Shown here one piece after another: positions 35,330-43,560 of a stretch of 64,000 nt of DNA. Numbering within the stretch: the stretch's first letter is position 1; each line of letters begins with the position of its first letter. The DNA lies in the NCBI RefSeq assembly GCF_044761985.1, contig NZ_JBIWDK010000003.1, positions 1 through 64,000 of the forward strand, given 5' to 3'. Source of the DNA: Peribacillus sp044761985 (GTDB lineage Bacteria; Bacillota; Bacilli; Bacillales; DSM-1321). A program made the position numbers and the translations under genes. Under the pieces are notes generated by a model. That model was not told the origin of the DNA. It did not search any database and saw only the letters and a program-made list of their open reading frames with translations.

Positions 35330-35359
35330 ATATAACGGCACCTCACTCTGGATTGACAA
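35330..35359 (-). promoter_or_regulatory. Antisense promoter opposite the holin-like toxin
   Basis: Read on the minus strand, TTGTCA (35359-35354) and TTATAT (35335-35330) are separated by 18 bp. Transcription would start near 35323 and run into the 3' end of the toxin gene, the usual layout of an antisense RNA antitoxin. Confidence 0.55.
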
Positions 35360-35386
35360 AGCACAGGGCTACCCTTATTGTACTAG

Positions 35387-35404
35387 TAGACCGGTTGTTA
35401 TAAT
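35387..35404 (+). promoter_or_regulatory. Operator-like motif over the -10 of the tetR (lmrA-like) gene
   Basis: TAGACCGGTTGTTATAAT joins a TAGACCGGT half-palindrome to a TATAAT -10. A related TAGGTCTA is found at 36023-36030 before the efflux gene. From memory the LmrA/YxaF boxes of B. subtilis have a TAGACC-type core, so autoregulation is likely. Confidence 0.5.
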
Positions 35405-35424
35405 TTTCAAGGAGTGATTCAGTA

Positions 35425-35997
35425 TTGTCTGAAAAACCAACTTCCAAAGACATCCTTATTGAAGCGGCTTCTCGTCTTTTCAGAATCCGGGGTTATTATG
35501 GTGTAGGGCTAAAGGAAATCATTGAGGAAAGCAGTATTCCCAAGGGTTCACTTTATCATTATTTTCCAAAGGGGAAAGAAGAACTGGCTATTGAAGCGAT
35601 TAACCATGCTAAGGATCTTGTCTTACGGGAGATAAAACATGTATTCGACAGCAATGATGATCCTGTTAAAGCACTTCAAGATCATGTTTATGAATTATCG
35701 AAGTTATTCGGTGAGAATGGGGATCTCGTTGGCTTGCCGATAGGTACGATAGCGGGCGAGACATATTCCACGAGTGAGCCAATAAGATTGGCCTGTCAAG
35801 ATGCGTTTACACAGTGGCAATCCATTTATGTGAATGAGTTTCTGGATGCGGGATATAGTAGAGAGCGGTCGAAGGAGCTAAGTTTTGCCATTAACGCTTT
35901 GATCGAAGGGGGCATCCTGTTATCGTTAACAGCGAAAAGCGCAGAACCCCTACAAGCAATTTCCAAGCTTATTCCGTCATTATTCATGAACAAGTAA
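35425..35997 (+). CDS. TetR-family repressor, LmrA/YxaF-like
   Basis: The 190-residue protein has an N-terminal HTH (GYYGVGLKEIIEESSIPKGS, LYHYFPKGKEEL) and a helical ligand domain with GLPIGTIAGET. It resembles B. subtilis LmrA and YxaF, repressors of the lincomycin efflux gene lmrB. The next gene is an LmrB-like pump, supporting the pairing. Start TTG at 35425 follows AAGGAGTGA. Confidence 0.86.
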   Translation: MSEKPTSKDILIEAASRLFRIRGYYGVGLKEIIEESSIPKGSLYHYFPKGKEELAIEAINHAKDLVLREIKHVFDSNDDPVKALQDHVYELSKLFGENGDLVGLPIGTIAGETYSTSEPIRLACQDAFTQWQSIYVNEFLDAGYSRERSKELSFAINALIEGGILLSLTAKSAEPLQAISKLIPSLFMNK

Positions 35998-36060
35998 GAG
36001 ATACAGAAAAACTATGATTAGCTAGGTCTATTCAGTTAGTAATTGGAGGGAATTATTTTT

Positions 36061-37494
36061 ATGTCAGATGCAACACAGCAACAAAATTCGACACCCGTCA
36101 TTAGAACGACCCCTATTTTGATCGCTTTCCTAATAGCGGGATTCATCGGATTATTTAGTGAAACAGCTTTAAACATGGCATTGGGTGATTTAATTGAACA
36201 ATTCAGTGTCAGCCCTTCCACGATCCAGTGGTTAACGACAGGCTACCTGTTGACGCTTGGAATATTAGTTCCGGTTTCAGGGCTTTTGATCCAGTGGTTC
36301 AGTACTCGTCAACTATTCTTTGCTTCATTGGTGTTCTCCATCATTGGAACGCTCATCGCCGCATTAGCGCCAGGTTTTGGTCTTTTGCTAGTAGCCCGTG
36401 TAATTCAGGCAATTGGAACAGCACTGTTATTGCCTCTTATGTTCAATACGATATTATTGATATTCCCAGTTCATAAACGGGGAGCAACGATGGGTCTAAT
36501 GGGGCTCGTCATCATGTTCGCACCAGCGATCGGACCAACAGTTTCTGGCTTGATTCTTGAACACCTTACTTGGCATTGGATTTTCTGGATTTCGTTGCCT
36601 TTCCTTGTGGCCGCATTATTATTTGGCTTGATATATATGCAAAATGTCTCTCCAATCACTAAACCAAAAATTGACGTGCCATCGATTATTTTATCGACGA
36701 TTGGTTTTGGCGGAATCGTATATGGCTTCAGTATGGCCGGGGACAAAGGATGGGGTAGTGCCATCGTCTTGATTACACTCATTGTCGGATTGATCGGCCT
36801 TCTCTTATTCTCCTTAAGACAATTGAAAATGGAAAAGCCGATGATCGATTTAAGCGTGATGAGATACCCTATGTTCACGTTAGGGCTCATTACCGTTTTC
36901 CTTGCTTTCATGGTCATCCTGTCTTCCATGATTCTTTTACCGATGTACTTGCAAACGGGTATGGCATTGGCTGCATTCACAGCTGGACTTGTACTTTTAC
37001 CTGGTGGTGTCCTGAACGGGATCATGTCGCCAATAACGGGACGTATCTTTGATAAGTATGGTCCTAGAGGGTTGGTCACTCCAGGATTCATCATCATGAT
37101 TGTCGTGTTATGGTTCTTATCGAACGTCACGACAGAAACGACGATCACCATGATCATCATCCTGCATTCTTTATTGATGGTAGGGGTTTCCCTTGTCATG
37201 ATGCCAGCACAGACGAATGGTCTTAATCAACTTCCGAAAGAACTGTACCCTGATGGAACGGCTCTAATGAATACATTACAGCAAGTGTCGGGTGCAATTG
37301 GTACGACAGTGGCGATCACCATCATGTCTGCTTCCCAAAAATCTTATATGATGAAATTGGAAAATCCATTAGACCCAGCTGCCATAGGAGCTTCATTGAC
37401 AGCAGGTGTTCAAGATGCTTTCATTTTCGGTCTGCTTCTTGCGGTCGCCGGACTGGTTGTTTCCCTCTTCATTAAAAACGCACGTGAAAAGTAA
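36061..37494 (+). CDS. DHA2-family MFS multidrug efflux pump, LmrB-like
   Basis: The 477-residue protein has 14 predicted transmembrane helices and DHA2 motifs LTTGYLLTLGILVPVSGLLI (helix 1-2 region) and RVIQAIGTALLLPLM. Length and order fit LmrB-type drug/proton antiporters, which export lincomycin and puromycin in B. subtilis. It is probably co-transcribed with the LmrA-like repressor gene. The ATG at 36061 has TTGGAGGG 10 nt upstream. Confidence 0.9.
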   Translation: MSDATQQQNSTPVIRTTPILIAFLIAGFIGLFSETALNMALGDLIEQFSVSPSTIQWLTTGYLLTLGILVPVSGLLIQWFSTRQLFFASLVFSIIGTLIAALAPGFGLLLVARVIQAIGTALLLPLMFNTILLIFPVHKRGATMGLMGLVIMFAPAIGPTVSGLILEHLTWHWIFWISLPFLVAALLFGLIYMQNVSPITKPKIDVPSIILSTIGFGGIVYGFSMAGDKGWGSAIVLITLIVGLIGLLLFSLRQLKMEKPMIDLSVMRYPMFTLGLITVFLAFMVILSSMILLPMYLQTGMALAAFTAGLVLLPGGVLNGIMSPITGRIFDKYGPRGLVTPGFIIMIVVLWFLSNVTTETTITMIIILHSLLMVGVSLVMMPAQTNGLNQLPKELYPDGTALMNTLQQVSGAIGTTVAITIMSASQKSYMMKLENPLDPAAIGASLTAGVQDAFIFGLLLAVAGLVVSLFIKNAREK

Positions 37495-37498
37495 ATAA

Positions 37499-37548
37499 AA
37501 AAAATTAGCCAGAGAGAGAGTGATTCTCCTCTGGCTAATTTTTTTTAT
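37499..37548. terminator. Bidirectional terminator between convergent MFS genes
   Basis: AAAATTAGCCAGAG and CTCTGGCTAATTTT flank a short loop, with A- and T-runs on both sides. Confidence 0.93.
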
Positions 37549-37559
37549 ATCGGTAGTAA

Positions 37560-38771
37560 TCAAGCTAGCTTGGATTTCTTAAGTTCTTCCATGGCGGCAT
37601 GTTCTTTTTTACCATGTAAGAAGTAGTATAGGACGGTAGTGACAAGGACGGTAATACCCAGGATGACGTACAATGTACTGTATCCCGTTTTTGGAATGAT
37701 GTATCCAAGAAGGTAAGGCCCAAATCCGAGCCCTGCATCAAGTGCAATGAAGAACGTTGATGTGGCTAACCCCATCCGGTGAGGCGGTGTCAGTTTGACT
37801 GCAATGGCCTGTGTGCTTGATTGCATGTTCCCAAATCCGAGTCCAATCAAGATACCGGACAATAGTAATGTAAAGCTATTTGTTGCTGTACTTAGGAGTA
37901 ACATTCCCCCGGCAAAAATGATGAATGTCGGATACATAATGTAGTTTGCACCTTTGGAGTCCATCAATCGGCCTGTGAAAGGACGCGATACCAATACGGC
38001 AACAGCGTAGACAAGGAAGAAGAAGCTGGCTGTGCTGACCAGGTCGATTTCAATCGCATAGAAGTTAATATAAGAAAGGACGCTGGAATAACAGAATGCC
38101 ACTAACAAAGTGATGATTGCAATTGGGACGGCATTCGGTTCAATAAAGCTAGAAAGCTTAAAGCCTTTCACCTCAGCTGTTTTAGTTGAGATCTCTAATT
38201 TCGGTACATATATGAAAAGAGCCGTCAGTACCCCGATGATGCCCAAGGCTACACAGAAAATCAATATCACTTGGAAGCTTGTATGCTGACTTAAAGATAG
38301 CCCGATGAAAGGTCCGATTGCTGTGGCTAATGTTGCACTCATGCTGAAATAGCCGATTCCCTCCGCTTTACGCGTAATCGGTATGATTTGGGCGACGATC
38401 GTTCCAGATGCAGTTCCGGCCATCCCCATTGTAAAACCATGAATTAAGCGGTTGGCGAGGAGGAAAGGAACCCCGAAATCCACAAAGTATAAAAGGGTAG
38501 CCAAGGTGAAGAAGACTAATCCGATCAATAATGTATTCTTCCGGCCAATGGCGTTGATGAAGCGACCGATCAAAAGCCGTCCAATCAATGAACCGATGAT
38601 GAAAATTCCGGTAATGAGTCCTGCCTGGCTCGTGGTGGCACCATATTCTTCTACGGCATAGACCCCGATCGTGACCATTAATAAATAAAAGATTAACGTA
38701 ATGAAAAAGTTGACGGAAGAAACGATGATAAAATCTTTCGTCCATAATTTTGGTTTAGCAGCTTGTTGCAA
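37560..38771 (-). CDS. MFS transporter (12-TM drug/metabolite efflux type)
   Basis: The 403-residue protein has 12 transmembrane helices and the loop 2-3 motif GRLLIGRFINAIGRKNTLLI. It is a drug/H+ antiporter-like MFS protein of the DHA1 type. TTG at 38771 with GAGGAG 7 nt upstream is the start. Its upstream neighbour marR ends 12 bp before it, so the two form an operon and MarR is the likely regulator. Substrate unknown. Confidence 0.88.
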   Translation of the reverse strand: MQQAAKPKLWTKDFIIVSSVNFFITLIFYLLMVTIGVYAVEEYGATTSQAGLITGIFIIGSLIGRLLIGRFINAIGRKNTLLIGLVFFTLATLLYFVDFGVPFLLANRLIHGFTMGMAGTASGTIVAQIIPITRKAEGIGYFSMSATLATAIGPFIGLSLSQHTSFQVILIFCVALGIIGVLTALFIYVPKLEISTKTAEVKGFKLSSFIEPNAVPIAIITLLVAFCYSSVLSYINFYAIEIDLVSTASFFFLVYAVAVLVSRPFTGRLMDSKGANYIMYPTFIIFAGGMLLLSTATNSFTLLLSGILIGLGFGNMQSSTQAIAVKLTPPHRMGLATSTFFIALDAGLGFGPYLLGYIIPKTGYSTLYVILGITVLVTTVLYYFLHGKKEHAAMEELKKSKLA

Positions 38772-38783
38772 TTTTTTGTCTCC

Positions 38784-39203
38784 TCACTTTATAAGTTTAT
38801 TTCTTATGCTTTCCATGACGCGTATAGCTTCTTGCTGCTCAGCCTCCGAAACGCCTATCAGGATGTCCTGTTCGAATCGGTCAATCGTTACACGCACTTC
38901 CAGATAAACGGTTCTCCCCAGCTCAGTAAGATGCATGATTTTTTCACGCTTATCCTTACCAGGAATCTGTTCAACGTACCCGAGTTCTTCTAATCGGTTA
39001 ATCGTCCTTGTGACGGTCGGTTTTTCCACACCTTGATAATTGGATAACTCTACAAGCGTCGAAGGTCCGTCATTAAATAGGCGATATAAGATCGTCCATT
39101 GGGCCCTATATAGATGGTGTTTACCAAGCTGTATATTGAGGTTGTTTTCAAAGGGTCTATATAACAACATTAGTTGATGGAAGAATTTACGATATGTCTC
39201 GAT
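38784..39203 (-). CDS. MarR-family regulator with a probable non-canonical start codon
   Basis: The first ATG in frame (39170) gives 128 residues and cuts off the expected first helix. The open frame continues upstream with ETYRKFFHQLMLLYRPFENN, a normal MarR N-terminus. A strong ribosome binding site (GAGGAGG, about 39212-39218) sits 8 nt before an ATC at 39203 and 2 nt before an ATA; there is no NTG at the right distance. The winged HTH is LVELSNYQGVEKPTVTRTIN then RLEELGYVEQIPGKDKREK. AUC initiation would give low expression, fitting a repressor. The coordinates use the ATC; a conservative start is 39170. Confidence 0.7.
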   Translation of the reverse strand: METYRKFFHQLMLLYRPFENNLNIQLGKHHLYRAQWTILYRLFNDGPSTLVELSNYQGVEKPTVTRTINRLEELGYVEQIPGKDKREKIMHLTELGRTVYLEVRVTIDRFEQDILIGVSEAEQQEAIRVMESIRNKLIK

Positions 39204-39225
39204 TTTTATTGCCTCCTCACCGATA

Positions 39226-39246
39226 ATAGTTACCCTTGGTAACTAT
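39226..39246. promoter_or_regulatory. MarR operator candidate
   Basis: A perfect palindrome has 9-bp arms ATAGTTACC and GGTAACTAT around CTT. It lies just upstream of the marR ribosome binding site and between marR and the yfmJ-like gene, so it could control both. Confidence 0.75.
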
Positions 39247-39466
39247 AGTAGTGTACCAGATATGGTAATGGTCTGTATAGTGCTATTTTTCTTGTTTTGT
39301 GGATTGGGAAATTCATTTGATGCAAAATAAGAAAGTTTAGGATTTACAAATAGGGCTACATATAGAATAGTATTGGAAAAAGTAAGCAGAAACTTTGACC
39401 GTTAATCTGCATCAATGCTACGCTAACTTTTCTATAGTATGTAATAAAAATCAAGGAGGAACATGC

Positions 39467-40495
39467 ATGACACAATCAACGCAACAAACGATCACACTGG
39501 CAAACCGTCCAAAAGGGATGCCTTCCAAAGAAGATTTCAAATTTGTGGAGAGTGAAGTTCCCTCACCGAAAGAAAATCAGATTTTAGTACGGACGCTTTA
39601 TTTATCCGTTGATCCTTATATGCGTGGAAGAATGCAAGATACTAAATCCTATATTGCCCCATTTGAGTTGAATAAAGTCATTACTGGTGGCGTCGTGGCT
39701 GAAGTGGTGGAATCCAAATCGTCCAGCTTCAAGCAAGGCGATGTCGTTGTGGGAAATATCGACTGGGCGGAATATACGGTCGTGAATGAAAAGCAAGTCA
39801 GGGTGATTGATCCTAAAGTGGCACCAATCACGACTCATTTAGGCATACTGGGCATGACGGGATTGACTGCATACTTTGGGTTACTGGATATCGGTAAACC
39901 GCAAGAAGGCGAAACGGTCGTCGTTTCCGGAGCGGCTGGAGCCGTCGGTTCTGTCGTTGGACAGATCGCAAAAATCAAAGGTGCCAAGGTAGTGGGGATT
40001 GCCGGTTCGGATGAGAAAATAGAGTATTTAACAAAAGAACTGGGCTTTGACGGAGCTGTTAATTATAAGAAGGAAAGTTTTGAAACGGATTTGAAGAATG
40101 CAGTCCCTGATGGAGTCGATGTGTATTACGATAATGTTGGCGGCCAAGTAACGGATGCCGTTTTCAAACTGTTAAATATGAATGCGCGTATCCCATTATG
40201 TGGTGCAATCTCTTCTTATAACGCAGAAGGTAAAGATTTTGGGCCACGCCTGCAATCGGCCATGATCAAAACAAGCGCACTTATGAAAGGCTTCACGGTC
40301 GGGAATTATGCAGATCGTTTCCAAGAAGGAGCTTCAGATTTGGGGCAGTGGCTGCAACAAGGTAAACTGAAGTACGAAGAAACTATTGTGGAAGGGTTCG
40401 AAAACACCCCTGAGGCATTCTTGGACTTATTTAAAGGAAAGAACCTAGGGAAGCAGCTTGTCAAAGTTGCCGATCCGGAATACGCAGTTCTTTAA
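39467..40495 (+). CDS. yfmJ: NADP-dependent oxidoreductase, YfmJ/CurA-like
   Basis: The 342-residue medium-chain reductase of the leukotriene B4 dehydrogenase group has the N-terminal TLYLSVDPYMRGRM signature and cofactor motif VVSGAAGAVGSVVGQIAK. It also carries YYDNVGGQVTDAV. It reduces double bonds of alpha,beta-unsaturated carbonyls with NADPH. Start ATG at 39467 has AAGGAGGA 6 nt upstream. It is divergent from the marR-MFS operon across a palindromic operator, so a shared response to electrophiles or quinones is plausible. Confidence 0.92.
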   Translation: MTQSTQQTITLANRPKGMPSKEDFKFVESEVPSPKENQILVRTLYLSVDPYMRGRMQDTKSYIAPFELNKVITGGVVAEVVESKSSSFKQGDVVVGNIDWAEYTVVNEKQVRVIDPKVAPITTHLGILGMTGLTAYFGLLDIGKPQEGETVVVSGAAGAVGSVVGQIAKIKGAKVVGIAGSDEKIEYLTKELGFDGAVNYKKESFETDLKNAVPDGVDVYYDNVGGQVTDAVFKLLNMNARIPLCGAISSYNAEGKDFGPRLQSAMIKTSALMKGFTVGNYADRFQEGASDLGQWLQQGKLKYEETIVEGFENTPEAFLDLFKGKNLGKQLVKVADPEYAVL

Positions 40496-40508
40496 GTTTT
40501 TATACTGG

Positions 40509-40543
40509 GCATAGTGGAGGGAGACCTTTACTATGCTTTTTTT
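40509..40543 (+). terminator. Terminator after the yfmJ-like gene
   Basis: GCATAGT / ACTATGC hairpin with a 14-nt loop followed by T7. Confidence 0.8.
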
Positions 40544-40652
40544 ATGGTCCATGAAAGGGAACGCGTTAACTATTTTATAGGGAATGCACGAAATATGTGT
40601 AAAAATGCCATATTTCGTTATAAAATGTATATACAGACAGAAAGGGTGATGG

Positions 40653-41069
40653 ATGATGTCAAATGTTGCGAAATTTCGAGATTTTTTAATGCGCGAAAAA
40701 ATCCATATGAATGAGTTCAAAGAGGAACATATCACCTTTTTCAGAGTGGAACAGAAGTTGAAGGATGGATGGAAGGTCCTGTTAGTCTTTTCATTTAATC
40801 AAGATGAAAAAGTGGCGGATTTATTTTGTTTTAATGTAACGGAGCTAAAGAATCCCGATAAGAAGGCAGCCGTGCATACGTTATTGAATGAATATAATGC
40901 TCAATTCCGATTTTCAAAGTTATATGAGGAAAATGGGACGATTTCGATTCGCTATTCGTATTCCCTTGATGGTGAATTTTTACCGGACTTGGCATTCCGA
41001 AAGCTGATCATGTTGCTTGAAACAGCGGAACAAGTTTATCCAAGGCTTATGGAAGTGATCTGGTCATAA
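40653..41069 (+). CDS. YbjN-domain protein
   Basis: The 138-residue acidic protein has a CesT/YbjN-like alpha/beta fold: an N-terminal helix (VAKFRDFLMREKIHMNEFKE), then antiparallel strands (ITFFRVEQKLKDGWKVLLVF), then a C-terminal helix. YbjN proteins resemble type III secretion chaperones and have no settled function. Two ATG codons (40653 and 40656) follow AAAGGGTGATGG. Confidence 0.78.
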   Translation: MMSNVAKFRDFLMREKIHMNEFKEEHITFFRVEQKLKDGWKVLLVFSFNQDEKVADLFCFNVTELKNPDKKAAVHTLLNEYNAQFRFSKLYEENGTISIRYSYSLDGEFLPDLAFRKLIMLLETAEQVYPRLMEVIWS

Positions 41070-41175
41070 TGTTTGGAAGAATCCTTTTGCCGGGAACTTT
41101 TTAACATCTTTATTGGGTAGAAACATATACTAATTCTATCTCCAGGAATTATTATTATTTTTTTTGAAAAGACTA

Positions 41176-41204
41176 TTGCACTTTTGTGAAATTAGCTATA
41201 TAAT
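41176..41204 (+). promoter_or_regulatory. Promoter of tRNA-Gly copy 1
   Basis: TTGCAC (41176-41181) and TATAAT (41199-41204), 17-bp spacer. Confidence 0.82.
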
Positions 41205-41246
41205 TATTTTTGTTGTTAGTAATTCGACAAAATTCTACAAGGATAT

Positions 41247-41320
41247 GCGGGTGTAGTTTAGTGGTAAAACCTCAGCCTTCCAAGCTGATGATGAGGGTTC
41301 GATTCCCTTCACCCGCTCCA
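41247..41320 (+). tRNA. tRNA-Gly (TCC), copy 1
   Basis: Acceptor GCGGGTG/CACCCGC, anticodon TCC in the CCTTCCAAG loop, encoded CCA. It has its own promoter and terminator. Confidence 0.95.
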
Positions 41321-41335
41321 ACTATACATACTCAT

Positions 41336-41380
41336 AACGCAGGGTTTCGTTACCTGGAGAACGAAGCTTTGCGTTTTTTA
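41336..41380 (+). terminator. Terminator of tRNA-Gly copy 1
   Basis: AACGCA...TTTCGTT pairs with AACGAA...TGCGTT, followed by TTTT. Confidence 0.85.
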
Positions 41381-41421
41381 TTTCAAACAACAAGAGGGTA
41401 TGAAAAAATTTCATTTAACGG

Positions 41422-41450
41422 TTGCATATTTTTCTATTAAGCTATATAAT
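41422..41450 (+). promoter_or_regulatory. Promoter of tRNA-Gly copy 2
   Basis: TTGCAT (41422-41427) and TATAAT (41445-41450), 17-bp spacer. Confidence 0.82.
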
Positions 41451-41489
41451 TATTTTATTAGTTGATTCGACAAAATTCTACAAGGATAT

Positions 41490-41563
41490 GCGGGTGTAGT
41501 TTAGTGGTAAAACCTCAGCCTTCCAAGCTGATGATGAGGGTTCGATTCCCTTCACCCGCTCCA
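41490..41563 (+). tRNA. tRNA-Gly (TCC), copy 2
   Basis: Identical over the tRNA to copy 1, with encoded CCA. Confidence 0.95.
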
Positions 41564-41578
41564 ATCATACATACTCAT

Positions 41579-41622
41579 AACGCAGGGTTTCGTTACTTGG
41601 AGAACGAAGCTTTGCGTTTTTT
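41579..41622 (+). terminator. Terminator of tRNA-Gly copy 2
   Basis: Same hairpin as copy 1 with one base change in the loop. Confidence 0.85.
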
Positions 41623-41634
41623 ATATTTTCGAAC

Positions 41635-41671
41635 AGAAATCCTACTGATTACAGCAGGATTTCTTTTTATT
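41635..41671 (+). terminator. Second hairpin terminator before the ABC exporter promoter
   Basis: AGAAATCCT / AGGATTTCT hairpin followed by TTTTATTTT. It insulates the exporter promoter from tRNA readthrough. Confidence 0.7.
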
Positions 41672-41679
41672 TTATAAAT

Positions 41680-41708
41680 TTGTAAGTATCTGTTCTCTTG
41701 CCTATAAT
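41680..41708 (+). promoter_or_regulatory. Promoter of the BmrA-like gene
   Basis: TTGTAA (41680-41685) and TATAAT (41703-41708) with a 17-bp spacer. Confidence 0.75.
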
Positions 41709-41742
41709 TCAGGTAAGCGAAAATGGAGGAATGAGGTTGTAC

Positions 41743-43473
41743 ATGGATAAGAAGCTGAATGTGAAATCATTTTTTTCCTTGTTAAGATCGGAAAAACTGC
41801 CAATGGGAATGGTGTTATTTGTCGTAGTGTTAAGTTTGGTGGAAACGGTGGCGAGTCTCGTCGTCCCGTTGGTTACGAAGAATCTGGTCGATATGATATC
41901 TGGAAGCGGGATCGAGCGAACAACGATATTCCTTTTGCTAGGGGCTTTTATTGTCCAGACCGTTGCGGGAGGTTTTTCCTTCTACTTTCTGAGCTATATC
42001 GGTGAAAATGTTGTAGCTGGAATCCGTCGGAAATTATGGGATCATATTTTACAATTGCCCGTATCGTTTTTTGATTCCCGCCAGTCCGGTGAAACGCTTA
42101 GCCGGATCACTCAGGATACGAATACGATTAAGACGATCATCACGAATCATTTCGTGACATTCATTTCAGGGATCATATCGATCATCGGGTCGATCATCAT
42201 CTTATTCCTGTTGGACTGGCGGATGACGGTCATCATGCTCAGCATCGTACCACTATCCATGCTGATCCTGATTCCGCTTGGGCGGAAGATGTATAAAGTC
42301 TCTAAGCAGACGCAGGATGAAATGGCCACCTTCAGCGGAAATCTAGGGAGGGTCCTAGGCGAGGTCCGTTTAGTGAAGTCGCATAATGGCGAAGAGTTGG
42401 AACGTGAAAAAGGCAATCGTGGCGTTAGGGAGCTCTTTCGTTTTGGATTGAAGGAGGCTAGGATCCAAGCCATCATTTCCCCCTTCATGACGACAATCAT
42501 GATGGTGATTCTCGTGATCCTTATTGGATATGGGGGAGTTCGGGTGGCTTCTGGTGCACTGACAGCGGGGACACTTGTTGCCATCATTATTTATATGATC
42601 CAAATCATCGTGCCCTTTAGTCAGATGGCCTCATTTTTTACGGCATTTCAAAAGGCGATGGGAGCGACGGAACGAATCCAGGGCGTCCTTTCGATACCTG
42701 GTGAAACCTATGAAGGGAAGCATGACACATTGGTCACAGCTGATTTGACGTTTAAGGATGTATCATTTTCCTATCAAGCGTCTAAGCCCATTTTGAATGA
42801 TTTATCGTTTACGGTTCCTGCCAATAAGACGGTCGCCCTGGTGGGACCAAGCGGTGGTGGGAAGACGACGATATTTTCGTTGATTGAACGTTTTTATGAA
42901 CCCACGAATGGGATGGTCTCGTTGGGAACGGTGCCAATTAAGGATATTGAACTTTCCATATGGCGGTCGCAAATTGGGTATGTGTCACAGGAAAGTCCAA
43001 TCATGACGGGGACGATAAAAGAAAATATAGCATACGGGCTAGGCCGTCAAGTTGAAATGGATGAAATCATCGACGCAGCAAAGATGGCAAATGCCAACCA
43101 GTTTATCGAAAGGCTTCCGGATGGCTTTGATACGGAGGTAGGGGAAAGAGGCGTGAAGTTATCGGGTGGTCAACGGCAGCGGATTGCCATTGCCCGGGCT
43201 GTGTTGCGCAATCCGAAAATCCTGCTATTGGACGAAGCGACATCCAATCTCGATAGTGAATCGGAACTTCTTGTTCAGCATGCCATCAAGAACCTGATGG
43301 CAGGCAGGACGACCCTGATCATTGCCCATCGGCTGTCGACGGTCATTGATGCGGATCGATTACTGGTTGTGGAAGAAGGGCGGATTACTGGGGCGGGGAC
43401 ACATGAAGAATTGCTTGCAAGTCATGGCTTGTATCGAAAGCTAGCCACGCAGCAATTGCAACTGCAGAATTGA
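41743..43473 (+). CDS. bmrA: ABC multidrug exporter, BmrA-like half-transporter
   Basis: The 576-residue protein has six transmembrane helices (about 20-310) fused to an ATPase domain with Walker A GPSGGGKTT, signature LSGGQRQRIAIARAVLR, Walker B ILLLDEATSNLD and the H-loop in IIAHRLSTV. It closely resembles B. subtilis BmrA, which exports drugs as a homodimer. Start is uncertain: ATG 41743 or TTG 41737, since GGAGGA at 41725-41730 is 6 or 12 nt away. An ATG at 41731 touches the ribosome binding site. Confidence 0.9.
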   Translation: MDKKLNVKSFFSLLRSEKLPMGMVLFVVVLSLVETVASLVVPLVTKNLVDMISGSGIERTTIFLLLGAFIVQTVAGGFSFYFLSYIGENVVAGIRRKLWDHILQLPVSFFDSRQSGETLSRITQDTNTIKTIITNHFVTFISGIISIIGSIIILFLLDWRMTVIMLSIVPLSMLILIPLGRKMYKVSKQTQDEMATFSGNLGRVLGEVRLVKSHNGEELEREKGNRGVRELFRFGLKEARIQAIISPFMTTIMMVILVILIGYGGVRVASGALTAGTLVAIIIYMIQIIVPFSQMASFFTAFQKAMGATERIQGVLSIPGETYEGKHDTLVTADLTFKDVSFSYQASKPILNDLSFTVPANKTVALVGPSGGGKTTIFSLIERFYEPTNGMVSLGTVPIKDIELSIWRSQIGYVSQESPIMTGTIKENIAYGLGRQVEMDEIIDAAKMANANQFIERLPDGFDTEVGERGVKLSGGQRQRIAIARAVLRNPKILLLDEATSNLDSESELLVQHAIKNLMAGRTTLIIAHRLSTVIDADRLLVVEEGRITGAGTHEELLASHGLYRKLATQQLQLQN

Positions 43474-43522
43474 GCACTTCAGGGGAGTAGCCTCCGAATC
43501 TGTTAAAAAATACACAAAAAAA

Positions 43523-43558
43523 ACATGAGCCATTATCTCGATATGACTCATGTTTTTG
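43523..43558. terminator. Bidirectional terminator
   Basis: AAACATGAG / CTCATGTTT hairpin between convergent genes, with A- and T-runs on either side. Confidence 0.82.
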
Positions 43559-43560
43559 CA

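Larger units (their letters stand above)
41191..41622 (+). repeat. Tandem duplication of a tRNA-Gly transcription unit
   Basis: Two copies of about 190 bp, starting near 41195 and 41441 (period about 243-246 bp), are nearly identical. They span from the -10 region through the tRNA to the terminator. Differences are a few point changes (for example CAACTATAC versus CAATCATAC). The -35 sequences differ between the copies. Confidence 0.9.

Noticed and set aside
35175..35417. 80-codon frame over the holin-like toxin
   Set aside because: The ribosome binding site and codon pattern fit the 30-aa frame instead; the longer frame reads through the antisense promoter region.
40514..40714. 66-codon frame after yfmJ
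   Set aside because: It covers a terminator and the start of the YbjN gene in another phase.
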